Positions 1-9,960 of a DNA stretch of 64,000 nucleotides are shown in pieces (the first letter of the stretch is position 1; each line of letters starts with the position of its first letter). Source of the stretch: Tolypothrix sp. FACHB-123 (GTDB taxonomy: Bacteria > Cyanobacteriota > Cyanobacteriia > Cyanobacteriales > Nostocaceae); the NCBI RefSeq assembly GCF_014697075.1, contig NZ_JACJRE010000006.1, positions 124,001 to 188,000 on the forward strand, in the 5' to 3' direction. Under the pieces are notes generated by a model. It did not search any database, had not been told where the DNA came from, and was given only the letters and a program-made list of their open reading frames with translations. A program made the translations under genes and the position numbers.

Positions 1-62
1 CAAGGATAGACAGCATTTTCTTCATTGACGATAGATGCCAGATAAGATGCGATCGCATTCAT
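1..62 (-). CDS. Possible 5' end of a gene leaving the left edge
   Basis: Reading leftwards from an ATG at 62, an uninterrupted frame of 20 codons runs off the window edge and begins MNAIASYLASIVNEENAVYP. A weak purine stretch (AAGG) lies about 14 bases upstream of the ATG. No family can be recognised from so few residues, and a frame this short can be open by chance. The start would be divergent from the sensor kinase at 898, leaving a long shared intergenic region. Low confidence. Confidence 0.3.
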   Translation of the reverse strand, partial: MNAIASYLASIVNEENAVYP

Positions 63-897
63 CAGTTTATTTGTTACGCCTTATTTCTAATTTACTGGTT
101 AATTTCACTAAAAAATTGCTGAGTGCGTTGATTTTACAGCCCTCAGTTCTCTTAACAAAAAACACTGGCAAATGCAACTATGATTTATCTGCCATACTGA
201 AGTGCGATTACTAGATAATACAAGTTATTAAAATTACTTTAATACCAGTACTACACTCTAAGTAATAATCCTGAAGCAATAATATTAATTATGACTTAAG
301 CTGACTACAGGATAGTATCATCTAAAAATCTATATTTGTTAAATTTGGCAAATATAGACAATATATGACCATAAACTGCATCTTATTAAATCAGGGTAGC
401 AATGTTATTAATTTATGTTCATACAGCTAAGTCTGTTGGATTACAGTACATACATTTTCATAACCACAGTATCTTTATGGCTAAGCAATCATAAGATGAC
501 TAGTTGAGTTATAAAATCATGCTGAAGTAGAGCGATGATTTACCTATCAGGGGTGCTGTTGGTAATGCCTACAGATGCTCATCAGACTGGGATTTTTGCA
601 AAAATCAAATCGGATTGCTATATATCTAACACTGCCATGAGAATTGTAGCAGTCAAAAATTTTTCGCCTTGTTAGTGATTTTGAAACTTGTTGAGCAGAG
701 TAATTGCCGTCTTTAAGTGGCAAAATCCAAGTTGGCTGTCATATTAACTAAATAATTATTCTCTAAAAAATCCGCTTATTGGATTGTTTGATTACTGAAT
801 TTAATTCAGGATAATTCAATTGTTATTTTTTTCATGCTTAATTATTTAACTGGATGATTTGCTCTAGTTTTTCATGAGTAATTGAGAAGTTGTCACT
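63..897. other. Long AT-rich intergenic region with no recognised gene
   Basis: These 835 bases are AT-rich with many stop codons on both strands. I see no tRNA, no strong hairpin followed by a T-run, and no recognised repeat family. It presumably holds the promoter of the kinase at 898 and perhaps that of a divergent gene at the left edge, but no convincing -35/-10 pair stands out. Confidence 0.5.
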
Positions 898-3096
898 ATG
901 CGCGTATTAGACTATATTATTCAAAATTCTTTCTTGACCTTTCCTCCTCACAAGTCATTAAAAGAAATTATTATTCGCATGGGACAAGTAGGAGTATCTC
1001 TTGATGTAGATAATGGCTCATTTGTGACTGCTAGCAAATTCCCTACCTACCGTAATTCAGTCCAAGTCATCGAAGGAGAATCAAGTTCTACAGTTAAACC
1101 TTTAGGGATTACCAAAATAAATTCTCAAAAACCTCAAGCTAAATTGCCAATTGATTGCATATATGTTATAGATAAATGCCAATTATTAGGTATGTTAACA
1201 ATTGTCGATATTATCAGGTTAATCAATTCAGGTTTAAATTTAGCAGCAGTTAAAGTTGCCGAAGTGATGCGAGAAGCTGCAATTAGTTTAGAACGAGATT
1301 TTGATGCTAATAAAACATTAGTTTTAATGCAACACTATGGTATCCGTCAGTTACCAATTGTCAACGATAAAGGTCAATTTTTAGGAATTATTACTCCAGA
1401 AAGTCTAGCTTTAGGTTTACAGAGAGAATTAGCCAAGCTGCAAGAAACTTTACAATTAGAAATTGCCCAGCGTTGTGCATTAGAGATGAGTTTTAAAAAG
1501 GCTGAAGAAGACTCTGAAAAACGCATTTTAAAAGCAACTGAAGATTTATTAAAAGCTAATAAAAAGTTACAACAAGGAATATGCGATCGCATTGCTACTG
1601 AAACACAATTATTACAAACAACATCTGAGTTACAAGAGATTTTTCAAGCTTTTCCCGATTTATATCTTCGCCTAGATCGGGATGGCACAATTTTGAGCCA
1701 TTACACCAAAAATATCTCAGATTTTTACCTATTAACGGCTGATTCCCTAGGCAGAAAAGTCCAAAATATTTTACCAATTAATGTAGGTGATAAATTTATC
1801 GAAGCTATTTTAAATGTTCAGCAAACAAATGCACTTGTAGATATTGAGTATGTCTTGTCTAGAGACGGAATTAATGAAACTTTTGAAGCTCGTCTATTAC
1901 CCTCAGTTCGTCACCAAATTATCGCCATCATTCGCAATATTTCTGAACGTAAGCAAGCACAAGAAGCATTACAAACAGCGAAAGTAGAACTAGAAATTCG
2001 TGTAGAAGAGAGAACGAAAGAATTAAAGAATATTAATCAGCGGTTGCTACAAGAAATTAGCGAACGTCAGCGTGTAGAGAAAGCACTGCGAGTCAGTGAA
2101 GATAGATATATTCGCGCTATTACTGCGGGAAAGGTAGGAATATGGGAATGGAATATTCAAACTAATACTATTTATATAGATCCTAACTTACAGGCTATGC
2201 TTGGCTATACAGAACAGGAGACACCTAAATATTACGATCATTGGTTAAGATTTGTTCATCCTGATGATGTTGAATCAGTCAAGAATGCAGTAAATGCTTA
2301 TTTGGAAGGAGTCACACCCAAATATGAGATTGAACATCGAATGCTCAAAAAAGATGGTAGCTATATCTGGTTTTTGAGTCGGGGTATGCTCCTGTGTAAT
2401 CTGCATAAACATGAATGTTTTATTGCTGGTTCTAATACTGATATTACTGCGCATAGACAAGCAGAAAACCAACTCAAAGTCTCTCTAAAAGAAAAAGAAA
2501 TTTTATTAAAAGAAATTCATCATCGAGTAAAAAATAATTTACAAATTATATCTAGTTTATTACGATTACAAACTAGATATATTTATGACGAGCAAGCTTT
2601 AGAAGTTTTTCAAGATAGCCATAATCGGGTGCGAGCTATGGCAATTATTCATGAAATTTTATATCAATCTAATGATTTAACTAAAATTGAAGTCTCCGAT
2701 TATATCCAAAGTATAGTTAATAATTTATTGCGTTCTTATGGTATCAATACCAATATTGATATTCAAATGAATATTAAGAAAATTTCTCTAAAAATCGATA
2801 CGGCAATTTATTGTGGTTTGATTATTAATGAGTTGGTTTCTAATTCTATAAAATATGCTTTTGTCAATAATCAACAAGGTGCTATATATATAGAATTAAT
2901 AACTATAGCAAATAATAATTACTCATTAATTGTCAGTGATAACGGTGTGGGCTTATCTAAAGATGTAGAAATATATAAACAAGAATCTCTCGGTTTGCAA
3001 TTAGTTTGGAGCTTGGTAGAACAATTAGAAGGTAAAATTACTCTGGATAATTCCTCAGGCGCTGCATTTAAAATTACTTTCAGTGAAGCAAACTAG
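898..3096 (+). CDS. CBS-PAS sensor histidine kinase (HisKA_2/HWE type)
   Basis: A soluble 732-residue sensor kinase with no membrane segment. Two CBS motifs fill about residues 1-175 and could bind adenine nucleotides. A coiled coil follows (175-245), then a PAS domain (about 245-355), a second coil ending in [14 protein letters not shown], and a PAS_3-type domain (about 405-525). The kinase core has the [11 protein letters not shown] motif with paired histidines at 541-542, typical of HisKA_2 kinases, and an ATPase domain with N-box [11 protein letters not shown] and G-box DNGVGL. The next gene starts 13 bases downstream and carries a receiver domain, so the two probably form one signalling module. 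The signal sensed is unknown. The ATG at 898 precedes the first CBS strand. Confidence 0.88.
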   Translation: MRVLDYIIQNSFLTFPPHKSLKEIIIRMGQVGVSLDVDNGSFVTASKFPTYRNSVQVIEGESSSTVKPLGITKINSQKPQAKLPIDCIYVIDKCQLLGMLTIVDIIRLINSGLNLAAVKVAEVMREAAISLERDFDANKTLVLMQHYGIRQLPIVNDKGQFLGIITPESLALGLQRELAKLQETLQLEIAQRCALEMSFKKAEEDSEKRILKATEDLLKANKKLQQGICDRIATETQLLQTTSELQEIFQAFPDLYLRLDRDGTILSHYTKNISDFYLLTADSLGRKVQNILPINVGDKFIEAILNVQQTNALVDIEYVLSRDGINETFEARLLPSVRHQIIAIIRNISERKQAQEALQTAKVELEIRVEERTKELKNINQRLLQEISERQRVEKALRVSEDRYIRAITAGKVGIWEWNIQTNTIYIDPNLQAMLGYTEQETPKYYDHWLRFVHPDDVESVKNAVNAYLEGVTPKYEIEHRMLKKDGSYIWFLSRGMLLCNLHKHECFIAGSNTDITAHRQAENQLKVSLKEKEILLKEIHHRVKNNLQIISSLLRLQTRYIYDEQALEVFQDSHNRVRAMAIIHEILYQSNDLTKIEVSDYIQSIVNNLLRSYGINTNIDIQMNIKKISLKIDTAIYCGLIINELVSNSIKYAFVNNQQGAIYIELITIANNNYSLIVSDNGVGLSKDVEIYKQESLGLQLVWSLVEQLEGKITLDNSSGAAFKITFSEAN

Positions 3097-3109
3097 GAGC
3101 AGAATAAAC

Positions 3110-4216
3110 ATGAAAGAAAAAATCCTGGTTGTGGAAAATGAAATAATCATTGCTTCTGATATTAAATCTTGCTTAGAAAAAGCCGGCTATATCGTTCCGG
3201 GAATTGCAGCTTATGGAGAACACGCAATTGCTAAAGCGGCAGAATTTATGCCAGATTTAGTTTTAATGGATGTCATGTTGAAAGGCCAGATGAGTGGTAT
3301 AGAAGCTGCTGCTGAAATTAACACTCGGTTTAATATTCCAGTAGTTTATTTGACTGCTTACTCCGATCAAAGTAATTTACAAAAAGCCAAAACCACGCAG
3401 CCTTTTGGCTATATCCTGAAACCATTTGAAGAAAATCAATTAATTACTACGATTGAAATTGCTCTCAACAAATATCAAAAAGAAGTTGTGATGCGTGAGG
3501 CTTTAGCACAAGAAAAAGAACAGCAAAAAAATCAAAGCCAATTTTTTTCTATGCTTAGTCATGAATTTCGTAATCCCTTAAATAATATTTCTGTTTGTAC
3601 TGAATTACTTACCGATCACAGCCATCAATTAAATGAAACTAAAAAAGATGAATATCTCAATCATATTCAAAAATCCGTCCAACATCTTGAGCATTTATTG
3701 AATGATATTTTGCTGATTGGTAAAGCAGAAACAGGTAAAAATCAGTTTGATCCTAAACCATTAGATTTAGAACAATTTTGCAGAAATTTAGTTACAAATA
3801 TTCAACTTAGCGCCAGCCAAAACCACCAGATTATTTTTAATATAGTAGGAAGCAACAGCAGTAAAGAAAATCCCCGATTAGTTGGTTTGGATGAAAAAAT
3901 GCTACTCCATATTCTGACTAACTTACTGGTGAATGCGGTGAAATATTCGCCACAAGGTGGTAAAGTCAAGTTTGAACTTTTTTATGTAACTGGAGAAGTT
4001 ATTTTCCGCATCCAAGATGAAGGTATTGGCATTCCAGAGGCGGATCAAGAAAATCTATTCTCCTCTTTTCAAAGAGGTAGTAATGTTGGTAGTATCCCCG
4101 GTAATGGTTTAGGACTAGCTATTGTGAAACATTATGTACAGTTACATGGTGGAAATATTTCTTTTGCTAGTAAACCGGGAGTTGGTACAACTTTTATTGT
4201 GAATTTGCCAATTTAG
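3110..4216 (+). CDS. Hybrid response regulator/histidine kinase (REC-HisKA-HATPase)
   Basis: A 368-residue protein with a receiver domain first and a kinase core second. The receiver spans about residues 3-120, with likely phospho-acceptor D54 (LMDVM), the acidic pocket VVENE, and the conserved Thr and Lys of LTAYSD and LKPFE. The kinase has H151 in SHEFRNPLNN, N-box NLLVNAVKYS, DEGIGIPE and GNGLGLAIVK. I chose the ATG at 3110 because AGGAG at 3095-3099 is ten bases upstream; an earlier GTG at 3083 overlaps the kinase gene before it. The REC-first order suggests that the upstream CBS-PAS kinase phosphorylates this receiver to control the second kinase; that is inference. No output domain is present. 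Confidence 0.88.
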   Translation: MKEKILVVENEIIIASDIKSCLEKAGYIVPGIAAYGEHAIAKAAEFMPDLVLMDVMLKGQMSGIEAAAEINTRFNIPVVYLTAYSDQSNLQKAKTTQPFGYILKPFEENQLITTIEIALNKYQKEVVMREALAQEKEQQKNQSQFFSMLSHEFRNPLNNISVCTELLTDHSHQLNETKKDEYLNHIQKSVQHLEHLLNDILLIGKAETGKNQFDPKPLDLEQFCRNLVTNIQLSASQNHQIIFNIVGSNSSKENPRLVGLDEKMLLHILTNLLVNAVKYSPQGGKVKFELFYVTGEVIFRIQDEGIGIPEADQENLFSSFQRGSNVGSIPGNGLGLAIVKHYVQLHGGNISFASKPGVGTTFIVNLPI

Positions 4217-4237
4217 TCAGTTGTCAGTTGTCAGTTG
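4216..4237. repeat. Heptamer tandem repeat GTCAGTT, three units
   Basis: Three copies of a 7-bp unit follow directly after the stop codon of the hybrid kinase. The same unit, or its reverse complement, recurs at 12162-12196 and 13218-13255, as expected for the short tandem repeats of heterocystous cyanobacteria. Confidence 0.85.
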
Positions 4238-4301
4238 TTGTTATTTTTTATGTTCTTATCATAATAGTGATGGGCGGAGTTTCACCGCCTATTATAGATA
4301 A

Positions 4302-5657
4302 TTAAACTTTGATTGCTTCTCTACTGTTAGTGGACGAATAATAACTCGGATTATCGTCAAGTTTGCTTGGTGATTCTTGTTCTGTAATTAATCTAGCGCC
4401 ACGATTACGGGTAACATAGTTCCACACCCATTGAATCATTACTTTTAATTTGTTGTCGAATTCAAGTAAAAAGTATATATGCACTAATAACCAAAATAGC
4501 CATGCAAAGAAACCTTTCAGCTTCATAAAACCTAAATCGACAACAGCTAAATTTTGCCCAATTATGGCTAAACTACCCCGATTAATATAATTAAATGGTG
4601 GCAGATTATTACCTTGTAACTGCTGTTCAATTAGGTTGGCGACATATTCTCCTTCTTGCTTAGCAACTGGTGCAACACCTGGTAAAGGTTTGCCATCTTG
4701 ATGAGAGAAATTAGCTAAGTCGCCAATTACAAAAATATTGGCATGTCCTTTAATACTTAAGTCTGATTCAACAATAACTCTGCCTGCACGATCGAGTTCT
4801 ACACCTGTGCTTTCTGCTAAGACTTTACCCATTGGCGATGCTTTTACGCCTGCTGCCCATAAGATTGTTTTTGAGGCAATTTCTCTAACGGTATCTCCTT
4901 GTTTAATAGTAACAATATCATTTTCGATATTAGTTACCAATGTTTTTGTTTGCACCAGAACGCCCAATTCTTTCAGAGATTTTTCTGCTGTTTGTGATAG
5001 TTCTGGATCAAAAGGTGGGAGGATGCGATCCAAACCTTCTAAGAGAAGAATTCTAGTTTCTGATGTATCGATGTTGCGAAAATCTTCTTTGAGGGTTTGA
5101 TATGCTAATTCTGCGATCGCACCTGCTAATTCTACCCCTGTAGGGCCGCCACCAACAATCACAAAGGTTAACCAAGCACGACGTTTCACCGGATCAGTTT
5201 CTCTTTCTGCTGCTTCAAAAGCTGTAAAAATCCGGCGACGCATTTCTATTGCATCTTCTACAGTTTTTAATCCTGGTGCAAATTCTTCCCAGTCGTCTTT
5301 ACCAAAGTAGGAATGTTTAGCACCTGTAGCGACTATCAACGTATCGTAAGGTATGGCTTCATCGCCTAGTATGACTTTCTGTGCTTGGGGATCGATATCA
5401 TTAACAGATCCCAGCAATACTTGAGTATTTTTACTTTTACTCAACACCGATCGCAAGGGTGAGGAAATATCGGCTGGTGATAAATTACCTGTCGCAACTT
5501 GGTATAGCAATGGTTGAAATAAATGAAAGTTGCGTTTATCAATCAGCGTCACATTCACAGGCGCTTTAGCAAGTGTTTTTGCTGCATATAAGCCGCCAAA
5601 ACCACCACCAATAATCACCACTTGATGGGGTGGTTTATTTTCAAGTGAATTTTCCAT
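4302..5657 (-). CDS. Type II NAD(P)H dehydrogenase (NDH-2), FAD-dependent
   Basis: A 451-residue flavoprotein that should oxidise NAD(P)H and pass electrons to quinone without pumping protons. The N-terminal FAD-binding motif is VVIIGGGFGGLYAA; the second dinucleotide-binding motif FVIVGGGPTGVELAG lies near residue 165. ATG and GD signatures (IVATGAKHS, FVIGDLANF) are present. A hydrophobic stretch near the C terminus (FFAWLFWLLVHIYFLLEF) is the usual amphipathic membrane anchor. The ATG at 5657 has AGGAA ten bases upstream on the minus strand. It is convergent with the kinase pair. Cyanobacteria have several paralogues (NdbA-C) and I cannot tell which this is. Confidence 0.9.
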   Translation of the reverse strand: MENSLENKPPHQVVIIGGGFGGLYAAKTLAKAPVNVTLIDKRNFHLFQPLLYQVATGNLSPADISSPLRSVLSKSKNTQVLLGSVNDIDPQAQKVILGDEAIPYDTLIVATGAKHSYFGKDDWEEFAPGLKTVEDAIEMRRRIFTAFEAAERETDPVKRRAWLTFVIVGGGPTGVELAGAIAELAYQTLKEDFRNIDTSETRILLLEGLDRILPPFDPELSQTAEKSLKELGVLVQTKTLVTNIENDIVTIKQGDTVREIASKTILWAAGVKASPMGKVLAESTGVELDRAGRVIVESDLSIKGHANIFVIGDLANFSHQDGKPLPGVAPVAKQEGEYVANLIEQQLQGNNLPPFNYINRGSLAIIGQNLAVVDLGFMKLKGFFAWLFWLLVHIYFLLEFDNKLKVMIQWVWNYVTRNRGARLITEQESPSKLDDNPSYYSSTNSREAIKV

Positions 5658-6103
5658 AAGATATATTTCCTGACGTTACGACGGTTGTAACTATTCTTCA
5701 TAAATATGTATCAAACTTTGCCAAATTCTTTCTGTTCACTTTGCACAGATGAAAAAATAATTAAAGTGAGTAAAGTTACAGTTTTGGGGTATTGGGCTTC
5801 GGCTCCGCTCAGCCTATCAGGCATTAGGCGTTGCTGGAATATTATGATTTTTTGCGTTTGTGTTTGTATCTATGCGTGAGCTTTTTACGGTTTTAATGAC
5901 ACCAAAATATTGCGTCGGATTCTGTTGGCAAATTGGGATGAAATTTGGAATTTGAGATGAATTTGAGATTTTAGATTTAAAACCAGGAATAAAAGACTAT
6001 CTCATGTTCGAGTCAGAAATGCGATCGCACTCAACTTCACCTCTTTAACTGTATTTCCGGTAAAATCAAGATCCTAAAGACTGTGGATCGGGAGAAATTA
6101 GGG
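5658..6103. other. Divergent intergenic region between ndh-type gene and pdxJ
   Basis: About 446 bases contain the promoters of two divergent genes. One HIP1 octamer lies near 6020. A short GC-richer piece near 5797-5835 (GGCTTCGGCTCCGCTCAGCC) resembles dispersed repeat fragments. I see no gene or RNA here. Confidence 0.5.
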
Positions 6104-6826
6104 GTGTCTACACTCGGCGTAAACATTGACCACATTGCGACCATTCGCCAAGCACGGCGAACGGTGGAACCTGACCCCGTGGCGGCGGCGGTGCTGGCAG
6201 AATTAGGTGGTGCAGATGGAATTACGGTGCATCTGCGAGAAGATAGAAGGCATATTCAAGATAGGGATGTGCGACTCTTACGACAAACAGTAAGAACCCA
6301 TTTAAATTTAGAAATGGCCGCTACAGAAGAAATGGTAGCGATCGCTCTCGATGTTAAACCTAATTATGTAACTTTAGTACCCGAAAAACGCGAGGAAGTT
6401 ACAACAGAAGGTGGTTTAGATATTGTGGGGCAAATTGCTAAAATAGGTGAGATAGTTGATAAATTGCAAAGTGCTGGCATTCCAGTTAGTCTATTTATCG
6501 ACGCCGAACCGTCACAAATTGCAGCATCTGCTAAAGTACAAGCAAAGTTCATTGAATTGCATACTGGGCAATATGCTGAGGCTGTCGATGAAACTAGTCG
6601 TAAGCAAGAGTTAGCTGTATTAGCTAAGGGGTGCGAGCAAGCAATTCAAGCCGGATTGCGAGTTAATGCCGGTCATGGTCTTACCTACTGGAATGTTTAT
6701 CCTGTGGCTAGTCTCCCAGGTATGGAAGAACTCAACATCGGTCATACTATCATTGCTCGCGCCGCTTTAGTTGGATTAGAAAGAGCTGTGCGGGAAATGA
6801 AACTAGCAATCCGTGGAGAATTGTAA
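6104..6826 (+). CDS. pdxJ: Pyridoxine 5'-phosphate synthase PdxJ
   Basis: PdxJ condenses 3-amino-2-oxopropyl phosphate with 1-deoxyxylulose 5-phosphate in vitamin B6 synthesis. The 240-residue protein begins [18 protein letters not shown], the family's signature N terminus, with active-site motifs [11 protein letters not shown] and [10 protein letters not shown] and the conserved ELHTGQYA and NAGHGLTY. I place the start at GTG 6104: GGGAG at 6090-6094 is nine bases upstream and homologues begin here. A GTG at 6083 would add seven residues and lose that ribosome site. Length is normal for the family. It stands alone between a divergent NDH-2 gene and a repeat array. Confidence 0.95.
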   Translation: MSTLGVNIDHIATIRQARRTVEPDPVAAAVLAELGGADGITVHLREDRRHIQDRDVRLLRQTVRTHLNLEMAATEEMVAIALDVKPNYVTLVPEKREEVTTEGGLDIVGQIAKIGEIVDKLQSAGIPVSLFIDAEPSQIAASAKVQAKFIELHTGQYAEAVDETSRKQELAVLAKGCEQAIQAGLRVNAGHGLTYWNVYPVASLPGMEELNIGHTIIARAALVGLERAVREMKLAIRGEL

Positions 6827-6828
6827 AG

Positions 6829-6857
6829 CTGTTGACTGTTGACTGTTGACTGTTGAC
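6829..6857. repeat. Heptamer tandem repeat GTTGACT, four units
   Basis: Four perfect 7-bp units begin two bases after the pdxJ stop codon. Related GTTGATT units occur at 12614-12650, so members of this repeat family sit directly behind several genes in the window. Confidence 0.9.
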
Positions 6858-7011
6858 AGAGTTAAAAGCCTTTTATTGTTAGGGTTTTATCTTAGCTTGA
6901 TGTCCTATCTATCTGGCTACAGCTATAGATGGTTTATTGAGTTAATAGCTCAGAGGGGTCAATAACTGCGTAATCCAGACAATTGGGAGCAAATCTTCAG
7001 CAAAGACTTCT

Positions 7012-7728
7012 ATGAGCGCAACACAATCTAACAGTCTGCCACTTTGGGTACAGGATCGGGATAAAGTTATTGAAGGAAGTACTGATGCCCAATGGCGGTA
7101 TCAAACACCTCCTGATTATTCTCGCTCAAAAGAGAATTTAGCGGCTGAAAGTACAAGTCATCATGTAGAGGGTAGCCTGGAAGCGATCGTGCAAAACCTG
7201 GTTAGAACCTTTGAGATGGAAGTATCTTTCAAAACTAATCCACAACAGTGGTTATCTGTTGTTAATGACAAGTTTCGTGTAAGTACTAATGGAGGTCAAG
7301 AATACACAGCTACAGATTTATCAGCCCAAGGTACTTACAATTTATTTATGGCTGATTCAGAGCATTACAAAGCCTCGGCTGAAACCTTTGAATCGTCAGC
7401 GCAACTCTTCCATTCAACATTTCCCCAAGGCTTTCCTTGGGAAGTTTTAGAAGTGTACTCCGGCCCGCCAACTGTGACATTCAAGTGGCGACACTGGGGA
7501 CATTTTAAAGGTGCATACAAAGACTATGCGCCAACTGGAGAGATGGTAGAAATTATCGGCATGAGCGTTGCTAGGGTTACCGATGACTTGCGGATAATTT
7601 CCGTGGAACACTACTTTGACAATACGCTGTTTTTAGACAAACTAACAGCTGGCGGTAAACTGCCAAGTAGTAACAAAGCGAGTGCTTGCCCCTTCGGTTC
7701 TTGGTTTAAAAAAGTCAAGAAGAGTTAA
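7012..7728 (+). CDS. SnoaL/NTF2-like domain protein of unknown function
   Basis: A 238-residue soluble protein without signal peptide. The central part (about residues 55-205) reads like a SnoaL/NTF2-like cone: a helix with VEGSLEAIVQNLVRTFEME, then alternating strands including VTFKWRHWGHFKG and a final strand RIISVEHYFDNTLF. The C terminus carries ACPFGSWFKK after a flexible serine-rich link. Proteins of this type include polyketide cyclases and many enzymes with other or no known activity, so no substrate is assigned. It starts at ATG 7012; a GGGAG at 6985 is too distant to be its ribosome site. Confidence 0.65.
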   Translation: MSATQSNSLPLWVQDRDKVIEGSTDAQWRYQTPPDYSRSKENLAAESTSHHVEGSLEAIVQNLVRTFEMEVSFKTNPQQWLSVVNDKFRVSTNGGQEYTATDLSAQGTYNLFMADSEHYKASAETFESSAQLFHSTFPQGFPWEVLEVYSGPPTVTFKWRHWGHFKGAYKDYAPTGEMVEIIGMSVARVTDDLRIISVEHYFDNTLFLDKLTAGGKLPSSNKASACPFGSWFKKVKKS

Positions 7729-7920
7729 AATAATTCGTAATTCGTAATTAAGGATGGTTACAAACGGTTATTTAAAAACTGTATGAAATCAAGCCATCTC
7801 TAACCGAATGAGAATTAAACTCACAAATTACGAATGCCAAATGACGAATTACTAATTAGTTAATTTTTCCGGGTACAGTTTATATACTGTACTCTGGAAT
7901 AAAACATTAGCAAACACAGG

Positions 7921-8256
7921 ATGAAAATGCAAACATATTATTACGTTTTGGCAAGTCAAAAATTTTTGGTACAAGAAGAACCAATCGAAGAAGTTCTTAA
8001 AGAACGTATCCGTCATTATCACGAACAAGAGAAAGAAATTGATTTTTGGTTGGTGAAACAACCAGCTTTTTTAGAAGCACCAGAAATGGCAGAAATTAAA
8101 GCTAAATGTCCACAACCGGCAGCAGCAATTATTTCTACAAATCAGCAATTTATTACCTGGTTAAAACTGCGATTAGAATACGTGATCGTTGGCGAATTTC
8201 AAGCTCCTTCCGATACAATTTCTAACCCTATAGCATCTCTAGCTACCGTATCGTAA
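7921..8256 (+). CDS. ycf54: Ycf54-family factor of the Mg-protoporphyrin ester cyclase
   Basis: A 111-residue protein matching the Ycf54/DUF2488 family throughout: TYYYVLASQKFL near the start, the EEVLKERIRHYHEQEKEIDFWLV helix-strand block, and the CPQPAAAIISTNQQFI and WLKLRLEYV segments. Ycf54 supports the aerobic cyclase that makes the fifth ring of chlorophyll, acting with the CycI/AcsF diiron subunit. Two starts are possible: ATG 7921, and ATG 7927, which has AGGA five bases ahead and gives the more usual M-x-TYYY beginning. No other chlorophyll gene is adjacent. The identity rests on strong sequence recall of the family. Confidence 0.93.
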   Translation: MKMQTYYYVLASQKFLVQEEPIEEVLKERIRHYHEQEKEIDFWLVKQPAFLEAPEMAEIKAKCPQPAAAIISTNQQFITWLKLRLEYVIVGEFQAPSDTISNPIASLATVS

Positions 8257-8262
8257 GATACT

Positions 8263-8460
8263 GGGGAATGGGCATGGGGCATTGAAACAATTTTGGATTT
8301 TGGATTTTGGATTTTAGATTGGAATCCAAAAGACGCTCGCGGACTCGCTAACGCTACGCTAACGCAAATCTAAAATCTAAAATTCCTTGTCCCCCTTTTA
8401 TTTCTAGCCCCTAGCCCCTAACCCCCTGCTCCCCTGCCTCTTCCCCCCTGCCTACAACTT
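8263..8460. repeat. Composite dispersed repeat, simpler copy
   Basis: The stretch combines GGGCAT/GGGGCAT heptamers, three GGATTTT heptamers (8295-8316), a core with GGAATCCAAAAGACGCTCGCGGACTCGC split over 8330-8352, an ACGCTACGCTAACG motif, and TAGCCCC units. The same order occurs at 35500-35757 between two flavodiiron genes, where two further elements are inserted into it. It fills most of the gap before the secreted-protein gene at 8482. Confidence 0.85.
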
Positions 8461-8481
8461 GGGGGAACAAAATCTAGCTTG

Positions 8482-9150
8482 ATGAAATCCTTAAAAAAAT
8501 CTTCTTGTATGCCTCTTACTGTCGTGCACAGATTTCCGAATTTACCACATGCTTTAGTGTTAGCGATCGCTGGATTGATGGGTGGTATGAGTTCTGTTAC
8601 CGCTCAACAGGCGATTCCTGTTTGTCAACCGCCAGAGCCTGGTGAGTATCTTTTATTAATAGTTAGTCCCACAGCAGATAATCAGAAGCAATTGCGCAAT
8701 GCTTTACCTGCTGAAATCAAAAGCACTACCTGTCAATATTTAACAGATACAGTGACGCGAATCGGGGGATTTTACAAAATTGATGATGCTCAACGATGGG
8801 CAAGATACATCAATAATATTGTCGGTTTAAGTGGCATCATTACCACTAAACCCGCAGATCCAGCGACACCGCAAACAGTAACTTATAACCCTCAATCTTT
8901 AGGAGAAGGTTATGCTGTATTGGTTGATTATTTCAATCGCCCAGAGCTTGTATCTAATGTACAACAAGTTGTGGGAGGAGATGTGGGGTTTGTTTCCTAC
9001 GGACAACGCCCTTACTTGCTGGCAGTGTATACCACTAACCAAAAAGAAGCATATAATACATTACAACAGCTTAACGATCGCGGCTTTGTGGCCTATGTCG
9101 TAGATAGCCGTAAAGTAATGCTACTGCGCTCAAATGTGCGATCGCAGTGA
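8482..9150 (+). CDS. Secreted or periplasmic protein of unknown function
   Basis: A 222-residue protein with an N-terminal export signal: basic residues, then a hydrophobic stretch (ALVLAIAGLMGGM, about residues 25-40) and a plausible cleavage site after VTAQ. The mature part appears to hold two similar alpha/beta units, each with a Y-L/V-L-L/V strand and a later segment such as FYKIDDAQRWARYINN or YNTLQQLNDRGF. These loosely resemble SPOR-type repeats, but I would not assign that domain firmly. Two cysteines (CQPPEPGEY and TTCQYL) could form a disulfide. The ATG at 8482 is preferred over a TTG at 8479. I know of no function. Confidence 0.7.
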   Translation: MKSLKKSSCMPLTVVHRFPNLPHALVLAIAGLMGGMSSVTAQQAIPVCQPPEPGEYLLLIVSPTADNQKQLRNALPAEIKSTTCQYLTDTVTRIGGFYKIDDAQRWARYINNIVGLSGIITTKPADPATPQTVTYNPQSLGEGYAVLVDYFNRPELVSNVQQVVGGDVGFVSYGQRPYLLAVYTTNQKEAYNTLQQLNDRGFVAYVVDSRKVMLLRSNVRSQ

Positions 9151-9222
9151 TGGTTAGTTGTCAACAAGATAATAGACAGCAAAATTTCTTGATTTTGAAT
9201 ACTTCACGAACTTCAGTACAAG

Positions 9223-9267
9223 TTTTGAATTTTGAATTTTGAATTTTGAATTTTTTTGAATTTTAAA
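9223..9267. repeat. Heptamer tandem repeat TTTTGAA
   Basis: Four TTTTGAA units followed by a degenerate T-rich continuation. It lies between the convergent secreted-protein and PAP2-like genes and is one of several different 7-bp arrays in the window. Confidence 0.85.
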
Positions 9268-9292
9268 TTGTTTGCTCCTCTACACTTTTGCA

Positions 9293-9760
9293 TCAAAGAC
9301 TAGTGACTAAGAAAGACCTAGCTAACCAAGTGATGGTTATGCCCAAAGCTGAACCAGCGATAACCTGAACTGGTGTGTGTCCCAGCAATTCTTTGAGGCG
9401 GTCTTGGCTAAAGTCATGCTTGTCATCAAATAATTCATCAATCATTTGATTAAGAATTCGTGCTTGTTTCCCGGCGGCTTGGCGAACTCCAGCGGCATCA
9501 TACATGACGATGATGGCAAAAACTGTCGCTAGAGCAAAATCAGGCGATGCCCAGCCAAGAGTTTCACCGACACCGGTGGCCAGAGATGTAACTAGCGCTG
9601 AGTGCGCGCTTGGCATACCGCCAGTGGTGACTAAAACACGTACATTCAGTTTGCGATTTTTAAATAGCTCAATGACGAGCTTCAGAGATTGAGCAATCAA
9701 ACAAGCTACCAGAGCAACCAGCAGCACCCGGTTGTCTAAGATGTTGCCTATGTTCTGCAT
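9293..9760 (-). CDS. Divergent PAP2 family membrane protein (DUF212/YuiD-like)
   Basis: A 155-residue membrane protein with about four hydrophobic segments. It carries the family's TTGGMPSAHSALV motif (residues 46-58), corresponding to the PSGH-type phosphatase motif of PAP2 enzymes, and VMYDAAGVRQAAGKQARILN. Members are membrane proteins suspected to be lipid phosphatases; the activity is not established. It follows crtE and folD on the same strand at 200 bases distance, an arrangement I remember from other cyanobacteria, so a role linked to prenyl phosphates is possible but inferred. Confidence 0.88.
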   Translation of the reverse strand: MQNIGNILDNRVLLVALVACLIAQSLKLVIELFKNRKLNVRVLVTTGGMPSAHSALVTSLATGVGETLGWASPDFALATVFAIIVMYDAAGVRQAAGKQARILNQMIDELFDDKHDFSQDRLKELLGHTPVQVIAGSALGITITWLARSFLVTSL

Positions 9761-9960
9761 GGTATTTTGGTGAAGTTAGTAAATATTAGCAGCAGTTATT
9801 TTTTTTGGAAACTACAAGATACAACCTGGAAAAACCCAATTGTCCGACGCTACCCTACCAGTCAAAATCCCCTGAGTGATGATTTTTTAGCACAAGTTAC
9901 CCTACGGGCGACTATGCGAGTAGAATCCAAAATTGGGATGAATTCCCCGTAGGGGTTGAC

